This document shows, in pieces, positions 41,555-48,816 of a stretch of 64,000 bases of DNA. Below the pieces are notes generated by a model. That model was given only the letters and a program-made list of their open reading frames with translations. It was not told the origin of the DNA and did no database searches. Each line of letters begins with the position of its first letter. Within the stretch, counting starts at the first letter, position 1. The stretch comes from a virus. A program made the translations under genes and the position numbers. The stretch is from positions 1-64,000 of IMG/VR virus record IMGVR_UViG_3300048929_000185; one strand, 5' to 3'.

Positions 41555-42325
41555 TTATTTGATTGAATACTTTAACACCATTTTATGAAGTAATGTATAA
41601 TATGTCTCAAATATCCAATCAATTTGTATTGGATCTAGCCAACCATTCATTAATGTATCCAATGATTTAAAATCTTCTTTTCCTAAAAAATTAATAATCG
41701 TTGAATTATTCACCTTTTCAGTAAAATCAATTGCGTACATTTTACATATAGAACGTCTGCCCCAATAATTAAAAATCATTCCAAGTATCCTAGATAATAA
41801 TTCTAAAGTTATAGATGGTTTTGTATTTATAATTTGGGTTGCTAAAGTATGAGCTTCGGTAAGCAAGTCTTCTGCTTTTTTTACGCCAGTATGATCAAGT
41901 ACTTTTTCATTCATAGAAAAACTAAAATTGTCATCTAACTTTGTGAATCTAACTAACCTCATAAAATCTATCTGACCTGCGTGATATTCTGAAAATCCTC
42001 TATACATAATATTCGTAATTTTTTCACCTTTTGGCACATAATTTTTATTATCGAGCATATGTGTAAACTCATGAAACAGAACCCAATCTGCATGTAAAAT
42101 TGGCTCCCAAATATTTGAGTATACTTTTAACAAGTGAGCGTTGGTTGAAACGTCATAATAATACGAAGCTAGTGAATCGTAACCGTTCTTCTCTCCTCGT
42201 TCGACAAAATATTTTATTTCTTTTATTTGATACCGTGGTAACTTTTTAATTCCCATGAAAACGATATACTCTTTTGCAATTTTATTAATATAATTTTCTA
42301 ATCTGTTCATGCAATCATACCTCAT
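41555..42325 (-). CDS. Putative zinc metalloprotease (HExxH)
   Basis: A 256-residue protein with VLFHEFTHMLD, a HExxH zinc motif, and GFSEYHAGQIDFM about 25 residues later, where the Glu could be the third ligand as in gluzincins. No signal peptide is present, so it would act in the cytoplasm, possibly cutting a host regulator or toxin. I do not recognise a named family. Such a protein amid small early genes is unusual. Confidence 0.68.
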   Translation of the reverse strand: MRYDCMNRLENYINKIAKEYIVFMGIKKLPRYQIKEIKYFVERGEKNGYDSLASYYYDVSTNAHLLKVYSNIWEPILHADWVLFHEFTHMLDNKNYVPKGEKITNIMYRGFSEYHAGQIDFMRLVRFTKLDDNFSFSMNEKVLDHTGVKKAEDLLTEAHTLATQIINTKPSITLELLSRILGMIFNYWGRRSICKMYAIDFTEKVNNSTIINFLGKEDFKSLDTLMNGWLDPIQIDWIFETYYTLLHKMVLKYSIK

Positions 42326-42357
42326 TCGATAAATATTTTTTGATTAAAACTAACCTT

Positions 42358-42633
42358 TCAACTATATTCACTCAATTCTTTTAAAATCACATGTAACTCA
42401 TCATTGTCAACAAATTCAATATAATCGACACTGGAGTTTTCAAACACTCTTTTAATAAAAACCGTATCTACAGATTTTACATATATTGCTAAAGGTACAC
42501 TTACCACGTTTTTACCTTTAAATAAGCCCGTCAACTTGTGATTTGTTTCCCGATTAATTTCATACCAATAATCTTTATTTACTCCGTCGGTATCTCCTAT
42601 AGCTTCAATAAATTTAAAATCACTTTTATTCAT
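42358..42633 (-). CDS. Unknown 91-residue protein
   Basis: A soluble protein with a beta-rich pattern (NVVSVPLAIYVKSVDTVFIK). Its start overlaps the upstream gene by 8 bases. Family unknown. Confidence 0.7.
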   Translation of the reverse strand: MNKSDFKFIEAIGDTDGVNKDYWYEINRETNHKLTGLFKGKNVVSVPLAIYVKSVDTVFIKRVFENSSVDYIEFVDNDELHVILKELSEYS

Positions 42634-42838
42634 TCACAACCCCCTCTTCGAATTCTCTCATCTCATTCGCCAACTCCTCGATAATATCTTTAATCTCTCC
42701 CGCAATAACCGAAACCCCATTCGGTTCATGAATCCTAGCTGCTTCAATCTGTAAATTAATATCCACCAACTTAAGCCGCCGAAGATTATCATTAATCACT
42801 TCTATGATTTCTTTCCCCGTATATATTCTCCTTCCCAT
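42626..42838 (-). CDS. Unknown 70-residue protein
   Basis: A helical protein (IYTGKEIIEVINDNLRRLKL) with an acidic C-terminus. The start follows a weak site. Family unknown. Confidence 0.68.
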   Translation of the reverse strand: MGRRIYTGKEIIEVINDNLRRLKLVDINLQIEAARIHEPNGVSVIAGEIKDIIEELANEMREFEEGVVNE

Positions 42839-42852
42839 TTAAAACCTATGAT

Positions 42853-43161
42853 TTATAGGCTCCAATCCAACTTTTGTCCGCAATATTTATGGCTACAATA
42901 GTATTCATCATCGTCACCATTAATATAATTACCACAACAGGGACACTCTCCACTCTTAAACTCCATTCTAATAGAACCATCATTAGTTTCTTTTAAATTT
43001 AAAGGCTTTTTAGCTATTTGTTTATCGAGTGCCCCAAATACAATTTCTTTAATTTCACTTGTTTCTTGCCCATTATCACAGATTATAATAATTCTGCAAT
43101 ATTCGTCCGTATTACAGAGATCTTCGTCTTGTAAAATGTATAATACTTCAGATTCTGTCAT
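42853..43161 (-). CDS. Zinc-ribbon protein
   Basis: A 102-residue protein whose last third holds CPCCGNYINGDDDEYYC and CGQKLDW, a typical zinc ribbon with a distal knuckle. The N-terminal part is acidic. Function unknown. Confidence 0.76.
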   Translation of the reverse strand: MTESEVLYILQDEDLCNTDEYCRIIIICDNGQETSEIKEIVFGALDKQIAKKPLNLKETNDGSIRMEFKSGECPCCGNYINGDDDEYYCSHKYCGQKLDWSL

Positions 43162-43197
43162 TTATTGAATTCTCCTTCCTTTGAAATCCCTCTTTGA

Positions 43198-43422
43198 TCA
43201 GTTAAAATATACTTTGTAAATCTCTTTTGCAAGACTATTCAATAAACTTAGTGCATTATCCTTGTCAATATCGTCGGTAGCTTCTGATAAAATGTTAGCA
43301 TAATCTTCACATAATTCATCTATACAAATATTTTGATATACCGCAATGTCTTCGCATATTCTTTCGTTATTTGCTTCTAATTCTTTTAATTTATCTCTTG
43401 TCGTTTTACTACTATCTTTCAT
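43198..43422 (-). CDS. Unknown 74-residue helical protein
   Basis: A charged helical protein (SSKTTRDKLKELEANNERIC). Starts after AAAAGGAGAATGAT. Family unknown. Confidence 0.7.
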   Translation of the reverse strand: MKDSSKTTRDKLKELEANNERICEDIAVYQNICIDELCEDYANILSEATDDIDKDNALSLLNSLAKEIYKVYFN

Positions 43423-43450
43423 ATCATTCTCCTTTTACGATTAAAAGTCT

Positions 43451-43624
43451 TCATTTATTGGAATCCAATGGGCATAATGGTAATCCAGCATTAAACCCAT
43501 ATGCGTCCATGTCATCAATTTGTTTATTTAATTTGATACAAACATTAGTCCAATCATCAATCGATAAATCCCATTGTCTGAGATATGGACAATTTTTATC
43601 ACAATCTACAGGAAATTTTTTCAT
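43451..43624 (-). CDS. 57-residue Cys-containing protein
   Basis: An ATG-initiated ORF after GAGGAGAATAAAA: CDKNCPYLRQWDL, then CIKLN and GLPLCPLDS. The four Cys residues may bind metal. A well-formed short gene; function unknown. Confidence 0.68.
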   Translation of the reverse strand: MKKFPVDCDKNCPYLRQWDLSIDDWTNVCIKLNKQIDDMDAYGFNAGLPLCPLDSNK

Positions 43625-43644
43625 TTTTTATTCTCCTCATTACA

Positions 43645-44019
43645 TTACCATTCACTTTTTTTATTTTTTAATACAATTTCAGCTTCCGATTTTTTCAAAA
43701 ATACAGTCTTTCCAATACTACTTTCAGCAAAAGATCCATTATATATATTTTCATTCTTATATTCACCAACTACAGAAAATTTAAATTTTTTACTATAATA
43801 TGTACGTTTAACTTTGCACTCAATTAACTCCCATGACGTACCGTATCCGGTAATTACATATACAGTATTGTTTACCTCTATTTTTGATTGTGCTACCGTT
43901 GGTTGCTTATTAATTTCTTCAATTACTTCGCTCGTTTCGAGTTGGCTGTAATACGACCCATCATCTCCCAAATACGAGCTAAACGATTTAATTAATTTAT
44001 CTGCATCAATTAACCTCAT
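43645..44019 (-). CDS. Unknown 124-residue protein
   Basis: The N-terminus MRLIDADKLIKSFSSYLGDD matches a small-protein type very common in Clostridia phages and plasmids (RLIDAD start). The rest is beta-rich. Function unknown. Confidence 0.77.
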   Translation of the reverse strand: MRLIDADKLIKSFSSYLGDDGSYYSQLETSEVIEEINKQPTVAQSKIEVNNTVYVITGYGTSWELIECKVKRTYYSKKFKFSVVGEYKNENIYNGSFAESSIGKTVFLKKSEAEIVLKNKKSEW

Positions 44020-44069
44020 TTTATTCTCCTTATTTTCTCTGTTAAAAGAACCATTTCCTTTGCTTCTTA

Positions 44070-44300
44070 TTATTTTTTATGACCAGGACAAGGCATTCCG
44101 TTTTCATCTCTATATGGGACACCCAATAATTTACTCGCGCATTCTCCACAAATTTCAATATCCTTATAGGGAGTCCATGATTTTGAATTCCACCAGCCAC
44201 TATTGCCATGCGACTCCCAATAACCCTTTAAGCTTTACTTTATCTTAAAACTTCTGCTTGCATCTCTTGTATTACATATGTCACAAATTCGCCTCTCCAT
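44070..44300 (-). pseudogene. Cys-motif gene interrupted by in-frame TAA
   Basis: From an ATG at 44300 with AGGAGGT upstream, 21 codons (MERRICDICNTRDASRSFKI) reach TAA at 44235-44237. The same frame then runs 54 more codons (KGYWESHGNSGWWNSKSW, ICGECASKLLGVPYRDENG, CPGHKK) to a double stop. CDIC and CGEC would form a zinc pair across the stop, so this is one protein broken by a single AAA-to-TAA change or a similar lesion. Confidence 0.78.
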
Positions 44301-44329
44301 TCATACCTCCTATTTTTCAAAGAAAAGAG

Positions 44330-44545
44330 TCATTTTATGTCCTCTACCCTACATATTGCTTTCATATCAGGATCATTTACGTGATACACCATTCCATTAA
44401 AAGCAATCATAGAATAACCCACGCTCTTAGCAACTTCTCTCACCTTATCATAATGACCGAAGAACCTCTTTGGATCAAAAACATCTCTCCATGAGATACT
44501 TTTATCTTGTGGTGGATTAAATACCGAAACTATATCAATTCCCAT
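44330..44545 (-). CDS. 71-residue protein with shared MGIDIVSVFNPP head
   Basis: The head MGIDIVSVFNPP is nearly identical to that of the Lar-type protein at 24515, but the body (WRDVFDPKRFFGHYDKVREV, then MVYHVNDPDMKAICRVEDI) is unrelated and has no zinc motif. Starts after AAGGAGGAAAATAA. Function unknown. Confidence 0.74.
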   Translation of the reverse strand: MGIDIVSVFNPPQDKSISWRDVFDPKRFFGHYDKVREVAKSVGYSMIAFNGMVYHVNDPDMKAICRVEDIK

Positions 44546-44557
44546 TTATTTTCCTCC

Positions 44558-45361
44558 TTAATAAGCCATAATCTCTTCTAATTTATTATTGATTTCCTGT
44601 AACCCATCTTCCTTAACTCCAATGCTATTATGTATACTATCCGAAGAGTAAACTTTGAAAAACTTTTCTCCTGCCTGATTGACTTCCTGAATCTTTTTAT
44701 GTATGTATCCCATTGCTTTTGCCCACCTGGTAATCTGACCCTTTTTCAGATTCAACGCTTTAGTCACATCGGTAATTGAGTAGCAGCCTTTCTTATCAAT
44801 CCTCAGTTCCGCAAGAGCTGCCATAGGTTTCTGCTTCTCAATCGTTTCGATCAACGGCTGCGCAACCAAGCTTTCTAACTTATTAATGGCTAAAGCACGC
44901 TCGACTTCTGAATTTGCATTTACAATAGCAATAATCGCCAAATCTTTTTCTGAGATAGAAGATTTAACTGCACTTCTCATCTCAAAATATTCATCAATGA
45001 ATTTATCCATCGTATCCCAAGATTCATCATCATCCATATACTTAATCAGTTTGGAGTATCCTCTTTCGGATAGGATGAATGCATTTTTCTGACCATTGCT
45101 GGTAATTAATCCGAGGTCACCAGCAGTGACCTTGAGTTCTTCGCTCAAAAACAGGTCTATATAATCAACATTTTCCTTAATTCTGCCTTTCTCTATCAGT
45201 CTTTTAATTGACTGGTTGATTACTTTGGCTTCCAGTCCATGAGTACTGGTAATCATAGGAACCGTTGTAACCCTCTTATCGTTTCCGAATCCACCCTCAA
45301 TAACAGGAATCTCAATCCCCATAAACATTTGCTTTCCTACCACTTTTAATTCATTACCCAT
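44558..45361 (-). CDS. ORF6N/KilA-type phage antirepressor
   Basis: A 267-residue protein. The N-terminal half fits the ORF6N domain (TSTHGLEAKVINQSIKRL, DLGLITSNGQKNAFILSERG, DTMDKFIDEYFEMR). The C-terminal part, YSITDVTKALNLKKGQITRW, resembles the phage antirepressor KilAC domain. Such proteins counter repressors or switch host gene expression in temperate phages. Another antirepressor-type gene lies at 55915. Confidence 0.85.
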   Translation of the reverse strand: MGNELKVVGKQMFMGIEIPVIEGGFGNDKRVTTVPMITSTHGLEAKVINQSIKRLIEKGRIKENVDYIDLFLSEELKVTAGDLGLITSNGQKNAFILSERGYSKLIKYMDDDESWDTMDKFIDEYFEMRSAVKSSISEKDLAIIAIVNANSEVERALAINKLESLVAQPLIETIEKQKPMAALAELRIDKKGCYSITDVTKALNLKKGQITRWAKAMGYIHKKIQEVNQAGEKFFKVYSSDSIHNSIGVKEDGLQEINNKLEEIMAY

Positions 45362-45383
45362 TCACTTTTCTCCTTTAATTTTA

Positions 45384-45659
45384 TTAATCATAAGCAATCA
45401 CAACTTTTCTATCTTCATAAAAATATTTATCAAGTTCTTCTTCGGTTATTGCATAACTGATAATTCCACAACACGGTATGCGCTTTTCGTCAAATTCTGT
45501 AATTACAAAACTCCATTTGTTGTCTATTGTTCTACACATAGACACAAACAGCCATTCTCGTTCTTCCCAACCACCAAAAATAGAACCAGATATATTTATA
45601 TCTTCTTTTTGTTTTAATACAGATTCATATTTCCTCATATTTTTTATCATATCCGTCAT
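45384..45659 (-). CDS. Unknown 91-residue protein
   Basis: A soluble protein with WEEREWLFVSMCRTIDNKWS and a C-terminal EEELDKYFYEDRK. Family unknown. Starts after AAAGGAGAAAAGTT. Confidence 0.7.
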   Translation of the reverse strand: MTDMIKNMRKYESVLKQKEDINISGSIFGGWEEREWLFVSMCRTIDNKWSFVITEFDEKRIPCCGIISYAITEEELDKYFYEDRKVVIAYD

Positions 45660-45685
45660 AACTTTTCTCCTTTAAAATCTATCAT

Positions 45686-45868
45686 TCATTCTCCAACCAC
45701 TCTATCAAGGACGGCTCCACAATATGGACAGTAGTTCCATCTCTCTATCTCGCTATCCTCTTTGCCGTTTTCAAATCTCCATCTCCCCAAATATTCACCA
45801 CATCTATCGCAATAAAGTAAACGCGTAACTGTCTTGTTTTCGCAATGGGTAAATCCAGTTTCGATCAT
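45686..45868 (-). CDS. Zinc-ribbon protein
   Basis: A 60-residue protein with CDRCGEYLGRW and CPYCGAVLDR, a four-Cys ribbon. The ATG at 45868 follows GAGAGGTGAAAAT; a longer frame to 45889 would include that site. Function unknown. Confidence 0.75.
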   Translation of the reverse strand: MIETGFTHCENKTVTRLLYCDRCGEYLGRWRFENGKEDSEIERWNYCPYCGAVLDRVVGE

Positions 45869-45909
45869 ATTTTCACCTCTCAATCCCAATTAAAATTCGT
45901 ATTCTATAT

Positions 45910-46095
45910 CTATTTTATTTTCTTCTTTAATACAACTGCTAATTCTTTAATCACTTCACCAACATCTTTAGTTCTTCCATTATTTTCATTAACAATAGAA
46001 ATGCCAATGCTATCTAACGTATTAAAAACAGAAACAACATCTGTGTTCATATTGCTTAATTTATCAAGCACTTTTTCCATTTCTTTATTTTTCAT
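45910..46095 (-). CDS. Small helical protein
   Basis: A 61-residue protein of alternating helices (MEKVLDKLSNMNTDVVSVFN). Possibly a small regulatory or coiled-coil protein. Family unknown. Confidence 0.66.
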   Translation of the reverse strand: MKNKEMEKVLDKLSNMNTDVVSVFNTLDSIGISIVNENNGRTKDVGEVIKELAVVLKKKIK

Positions 46096-46120
46096 TTAAA
46101 CGCTCTCCTCACCCATAAAA

Positions 46121-46282
46121 TCAGCCTTCTAACGTCTTATTTTTCGCTACAACCCCATCATTGCTCTTAACTTTATACTCTATCCGTTCATGACACTTGG
46201 GACACTCTTCATATCTTCCATGCTGCTTTGCTTCGTAATGAATACCAGATTCCATCATACATTTACATCTATTGCACCACAT
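46121..46282 (-). CDS. 53-residue zinc-ribbon protein, first gene of the 46.3-kb operon
   Basis: CNRCKCMMESG and CPKCHERIEY form a likely four-Cys ribbon. The ATG follows GGAGGAAATACAT and the downstream twin-box element directly. It is the first gene after the 46.3-kb promoter. Function unknown. Confidence 0.74.
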   Translation of the reverse strand: MWCNRCKCMMESGIHYEAKQHGRYEECPKCHERIEYKVKSNDGVVAKNKTLEG

Positions 46283-46300
46283 ATGTATTTCCTCCTTATT

Positions 46301-46357
46301 ATTACTATATATCTTTGCCTACATTTATAATATAACATTACTATATTTCTTTGTCAA
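46301..46357 (-). promoter_or_regulatory. Twin-box promoter (46.3 kb)
   Basis: Leftward TTGACA (46352-46357), 17-bp spacer holding ATATAGTAAT (46337-46346), TATATT (46329-46334), and a second ATATAGTAAT at 46301-46310, exactly 36 bp downstream. It starts the operon of small zinc proteins ending near 38.0 kb. Confidence 0.87.
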
Positions 46358-46391
46358 TAGAGATTATTGACTTTTTCTAATTATTTTTGTA

Positions 46392-46421
46392 TAATAAAAA
46401 AGTGCAGATATCTTCTGCACT
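46392..46421 (-). terminator. Rho-independent terminator before the 46.3-kb promoter
   Basis: Leftward stem AGTGCAGA/TCTGCACT (8 bp, 5-base loop) followed by TTTTTTATT. It ends the transcript of the gene at 46515, insulating the regulatory zone from the operon that starts 40 bases further. Confidence 0.9.
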
Positions 46422-46454
46422 TCTATCACAATTCGTCCGTTCAGGACAAATCGT

Positions 46455-46499
46455 GGTATTTACATTTAGTGGGTAAGGCGAGCCTGCCAGCGATGACCC
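46455..46499 (-). ncRNA. Conserved element, copy 4 (TGGCAG loop plus box)
   Basis: Leftward: an outer stem GGGT/ACCC encloses a GC/GC-flanked TGGCAG, then AAATGTAAATACC. The hairpin is larger and less perfect than copies 1-3. It stands between the stop of the gene at 46515 and the terminator at 46392, so it lies in a 3' rather than a 5' region. A 13-codon ORF (MGKGHRWQARLTH, 46466-46507) runs through it. Confidence 0.55.
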
Positions 46500-46514
46500 T
46501 TGCCCATTTTTAAT

Positions 46515-46820
46515 TTAAACCGTAAGCGTAATATGTACATCTTCATATATGTATGTAAGCCAAAGTCTCTTATTTTTATCTATCTTCAAATCAGTCAAAT
46601 TCACGTACCCTATCGTTATCTTATTATCTAGATTTAATTTATCGGAAATGCGAATCTCATACCCCACCGGTTCCACAACTGCTTCTTCAAATAATATTTT
46701 ACAACTCCCCCAGCACCTATCACAAAATGGCTGCGTTATCCCGACACAAACAGTTTTGCCATTTCGTTTCATTATTTTTTCTTCTGCTACTTTTTTTTCA
46801 ATGTCAAGTTCCCCGTTCAT
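46515..46820 (-). CDS. Unknown 101-residue protein under a symmetric operator
   Basis: A soluble protein with CDRCWGSC (CxxCxxxC, possibly metal-binding) and beta strands after it. It is transcribed alone between the promoter at 46854-46926 and the terminator at 46392. Its separate, operator-flanked promoter suggests a regulatory or lysogeny-linked role. Family unknown. Confidence 0.72.
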   Translation of the reverse strand: MNGELDIEKKVAEEKIMKRNGKTVCVGITQPFCDRCWGSCKILFEEAVVEPVGYEIRISDKLNLDNKITIGYVNLTDLKIDKNKRLWLTYIYEDVHITLTV

Positions 46821-46853
46821 TCACATTTCCTCCAATTATTATTGATAAAAACA

Positions 46854-46926
46854 GAACGTATGTTTGCCTTAATGAGATAATACCACTTTAGTTTATATGT
46901 GTCAAGCCCTAAATGAAAATACGTTC
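46854..46926 (-). promoter_or_regulatory. Promoter flanked by GAACGTAT inverted repeat
   Basis: Leftward TTGACA (46900-46905), 17-bp spacer, TATTAT (46877-46882), about 56 bases before the gene at 46515-46820. Perfect 8-bp arms GAACGTAT lie at 46854-46861 and, inverted, at 46919-46926, 65 bp apart, embracing the whole promoter. This fits a repressor that binds both sides, perhaps by looping. Confidence 0.75.
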
Positions 46927-46952
46927 GATACTATATTACTTTTTCTACTTTG

Positions 46953-46981
46953 TAAAAAAATAGACCGGATATTACCGGCCT
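46953..46981 (-). terminator. Terminator of the recombinase-fold regulator
   Basis: Leftward stem AGGCCGG/CCGGTCT with a 6-base loop is followed by ATTTTTTT. It overlaps the stop codon of the gene at 46980-47912. Confidence 0.85.
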
Positions 46982-47912
46982 ATAATCTATCTAAAAAGTC
47001 TCTTACATATGCCCCATATCTATATCTGACCACAGATAGTTTAGCAACTTTAGGAGATAATCCATATTCTAGCGCCCATAACTCAATTTGCGGGGGTTCT
47101 TTTTTGAGTTCTCTTGAATTGCTTCTATTATCCTTGAAGAAAATATCCTCAAGAACTTCTTCGGAGTAATTACACTTCCTGTATAAATAGTTAATAAGTC
47201 CTGACATATACAACCTCGTTGTTGTAAATCCAGTTTTTACAAGTGTTCCGCTAATCATATGCATAAATAAAGTATAGTTATCTTCAGATCTTGGGTGATC
47301 TGGAACCTTAACAAAACTATCTTTATATGCATCATACAAGTTGTAATTAAGAGATACCTCTGTTTTATTTCTACCAGTAGACTTTATTGTTTCGTAAGTT
47401 TCGATATTATAATATAATGAAATTGATTCGCAAAGTTTTTTAGATATATTAATTGTGTAATTTTTAAAATGTATTTCCCTATTTGCAAGATCAACATCTT
47501 CCTTTTTTAAATCATATATATCATTCTTTTCTTTAGCACCCTCATACAGTAGCCCTAGAATACAATCCCAATAAATCTTATTAATTTTAACCGATCTATC
47601 TAGTTCTTCTGGAAATATATATATACCCTCATTAATATAATAAAACAAATTGTCTGAAGACAATTCAATAGAATCGCTAAACGGATTGTATCCGGTATAT
47701 CCTTCAGATTTACAAGCTTCATACATTAACGAATACGCTTTTACATATTCGTCTACGGATTGACGCTGCATTTTACCATTGTTTTTAAAAGCAGCTTTCC
47801 AATCGTCTACTCCCATCTTCAAAATATCTTTTCCATCAATAACTTTTAATATTATATTTTTTATTTTTATGTCATGTTTAATACATAATTCCATTAATTC
47901 TTTCGATTCCAT
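46980..47912 (-). CDS. Recombinase-fold protein lacking catalytic residues; candidate MrpR-like repressor
   Basis: A 310-residue protein laid out like a tyrosine recombinase: a helical N-terminal half (residues 1-110), then YWDCILGLLYEGAKEKNDIY and DLKKEDVDLANREIHFK, which match the usual GLRxxELxxLxxxDID region with the catalytic Arg missing. A later TTTRLYMSGLINYLY replaces HxLRHTFA. It therefore probably binds DNA without cutting it. SPbeta MrpR (YopR) is a known repressor with this fold. The ATG at 47912 follows GAGGTGGAGG. It has its own promoter and terminator. Confidence 0.72.
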   Translation of the reverse strand: MESKELMELCIKHDIKIKNIILKVIDGKDILKMGVDDWKAAFKNNGKMQRQSVDEYVKAYSLMYEACKSEGYTGYNPFSDSIELSSDNLFYYINEGIYIFPEELDRSVKINKIYWDCILGLLYEGAKEKNDIYDLKKEDVDLANREIHFKNYTINISKKLCESISLYYNIETYETIKSTGRNKTEVSLNYNLYDAYKDSFVKVPDHPRSEDNYTLFMHMISGTLVKTGFTTTRLYMSGLINYLYRKCNYSEEVLEDIFFKDNRSNSRELKKEPPQIELWALEYGLSPKVAKLSVVRYRYGAYVRDFLDRL

Positions 47913-47959
47913 ACTGACCTCCACCTCTAAAAATAGAACATACTTTCGCTATTATAGCT

Positions 47960-47988
47960 ACTCTAGCACAAAGTATAGCATGTGTCAA
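47960..47988 (-). promoter_or_regulatory. Promoter of the recombinase-fold regulator
   Basis: Leftward TTGACA (47983-47988), 17-bp spacer, TAGAGT (47960-47965), a weak -10. The palindrome GCTATAATAGC follows at about 47949-47959, near the likely transcription start, and could be an operator. Confidence 0.6.
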
Positions 47989-48019
47989 TATGGTCATTCG
48001 TATACTTATGCTGTTATTA

Positions 48020-48325
48020 CTACATTTTCGGTAATAATATTACTTTATGTTCTAATCCTACTGGTTTTATATTAAATATATCTTCTTGTAAGGCTGTATA
48101 TAGAGCGTATATATCAAGAGAATCTTCCTCTCCAGCATCATCAATCATTGCAATTATTGTTTTACATGTATCTACAAGTTTTTTTGCGTCAACTTTGCTG
48201 CAACGCGTGGTTCCTTTATCTTCTTGTTTTTCAATATCAGATGTTGCGACCAAAATTCCACCGAATAGTCCCATGTCTATAACCTCATGAAGCTCAGCTG
48301 TTGTCATTGCTTTTATTTCTGCCAT
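48020..48325 (-). CDS. Unknown 101-residue protein downstream of mazF
   Basis: A soluble protein (MAEIKAMTTAELHEVIDMGL, VDAKKLVDTCKTIIAMIDDA). It follows mazF by 21 bases in the same transcript and no other partner is present, so it may be the antitoxin or a second effector. No RHH, AbrB or Phd-like motif is evident. Confidence 0.7.
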   Translation of the reverse strand: MAEIKAMTTAELHEVIDMGLFGGILVATSDIEKQEDKGTTRCSKVDAKKLVDTCKTIIAMIDDAGEEDSLDIYALYTALQEDIFNIKPVGLEHKVILLPKM

Positions 48326-48346
48326 ATTATAATCCTCCTAGTTGTT

Positions 48347-48775
48347 TTATGCTACAGTATTAGCATCTTCGTTATATACGAGTGCATTTCCATCAAGATC
48401 TCCATATCCATATGTGGCAGAAACCAAAAACCGCTTAAAGACTTCCCTTTGGATCTCTCTATCCGTAATGCTGCCAACCTTATCTATTACCCTACTTTTA
48501 TCAATTGTCATAATCTGCTCCGCAAGCAGCATCGAATCTAATTTTAATCCATTATCCCTGTTCGCCTCAATCAATAAATGGGTAGGCAGATCTTCTTTTT
48601 TGTACTCACTCGTCATTTTTAAAACCATCAACGTAGGAGAATATTTATTCCCAACATTATTTTGTATTACTATAGCTGGACGCACCCCACCCTGTTCCGA
48701 TCCTATATTACCATCAAAGTTTGCATATAGTACATCATATTTCTTAAATTGTATTTCTCGTTTTTTATACTGCAC
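48347..48775 (-). CDS. MazF/PemK-type toxin or endoribonuclease
   Basis: A 142-residue protein with FKKYDVLYANFDGNIGSEQG, GVRPAIVIQNNVGNKYSPT and MLLAEQIMTIDKSRVIDKVG, the motifs of MazF ribonucleases, which cut mRNA at short sequences. It starts at a GTG after AAAGGAGATG. No classical MazE gene precedes it. The promoter spacer contains a perfect palindrome. It may kill, arrest or help in phage exclusion or maintenance. Confidence 0.92.
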   Translation of the reverse strand: MQYKKREIQFKKYDVLYANFDGNIGSEQGGVRPAIVIQNNVGNKYSPTLMVLKMTSEYKKEDLPTHLLIEANRDNGLKLDSMLLAEQIMTIDKSRVIDKVGSITDREIQREVFKRFLVSATYGYGDLDGNALVYNEDANTVA

Positions 48776-48816
48776 TTATCGCATCTCCTTTCTTTATGTA
48801 ATCATCTTATGCACTT

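Noticed and set aside
12784-46357. CRISPR array or iteron-type origin made of the repeated boxes
   Set aside because: The boxes occur as pairs at promoters, kilobases apart, with no spacers and no tandem iteration.
46466-46507. Thirteen-codon ORF as an ordinary gene
   Set aside because: No ribosome site precedes it; the conservation is better explained by the shared hairpin and box, so it is kept only as a note to that element.
46980-47912. Active integrase
   Set aside because: The catalytic Arg and the HxLR box are missing, so strand exchange is unlikely.
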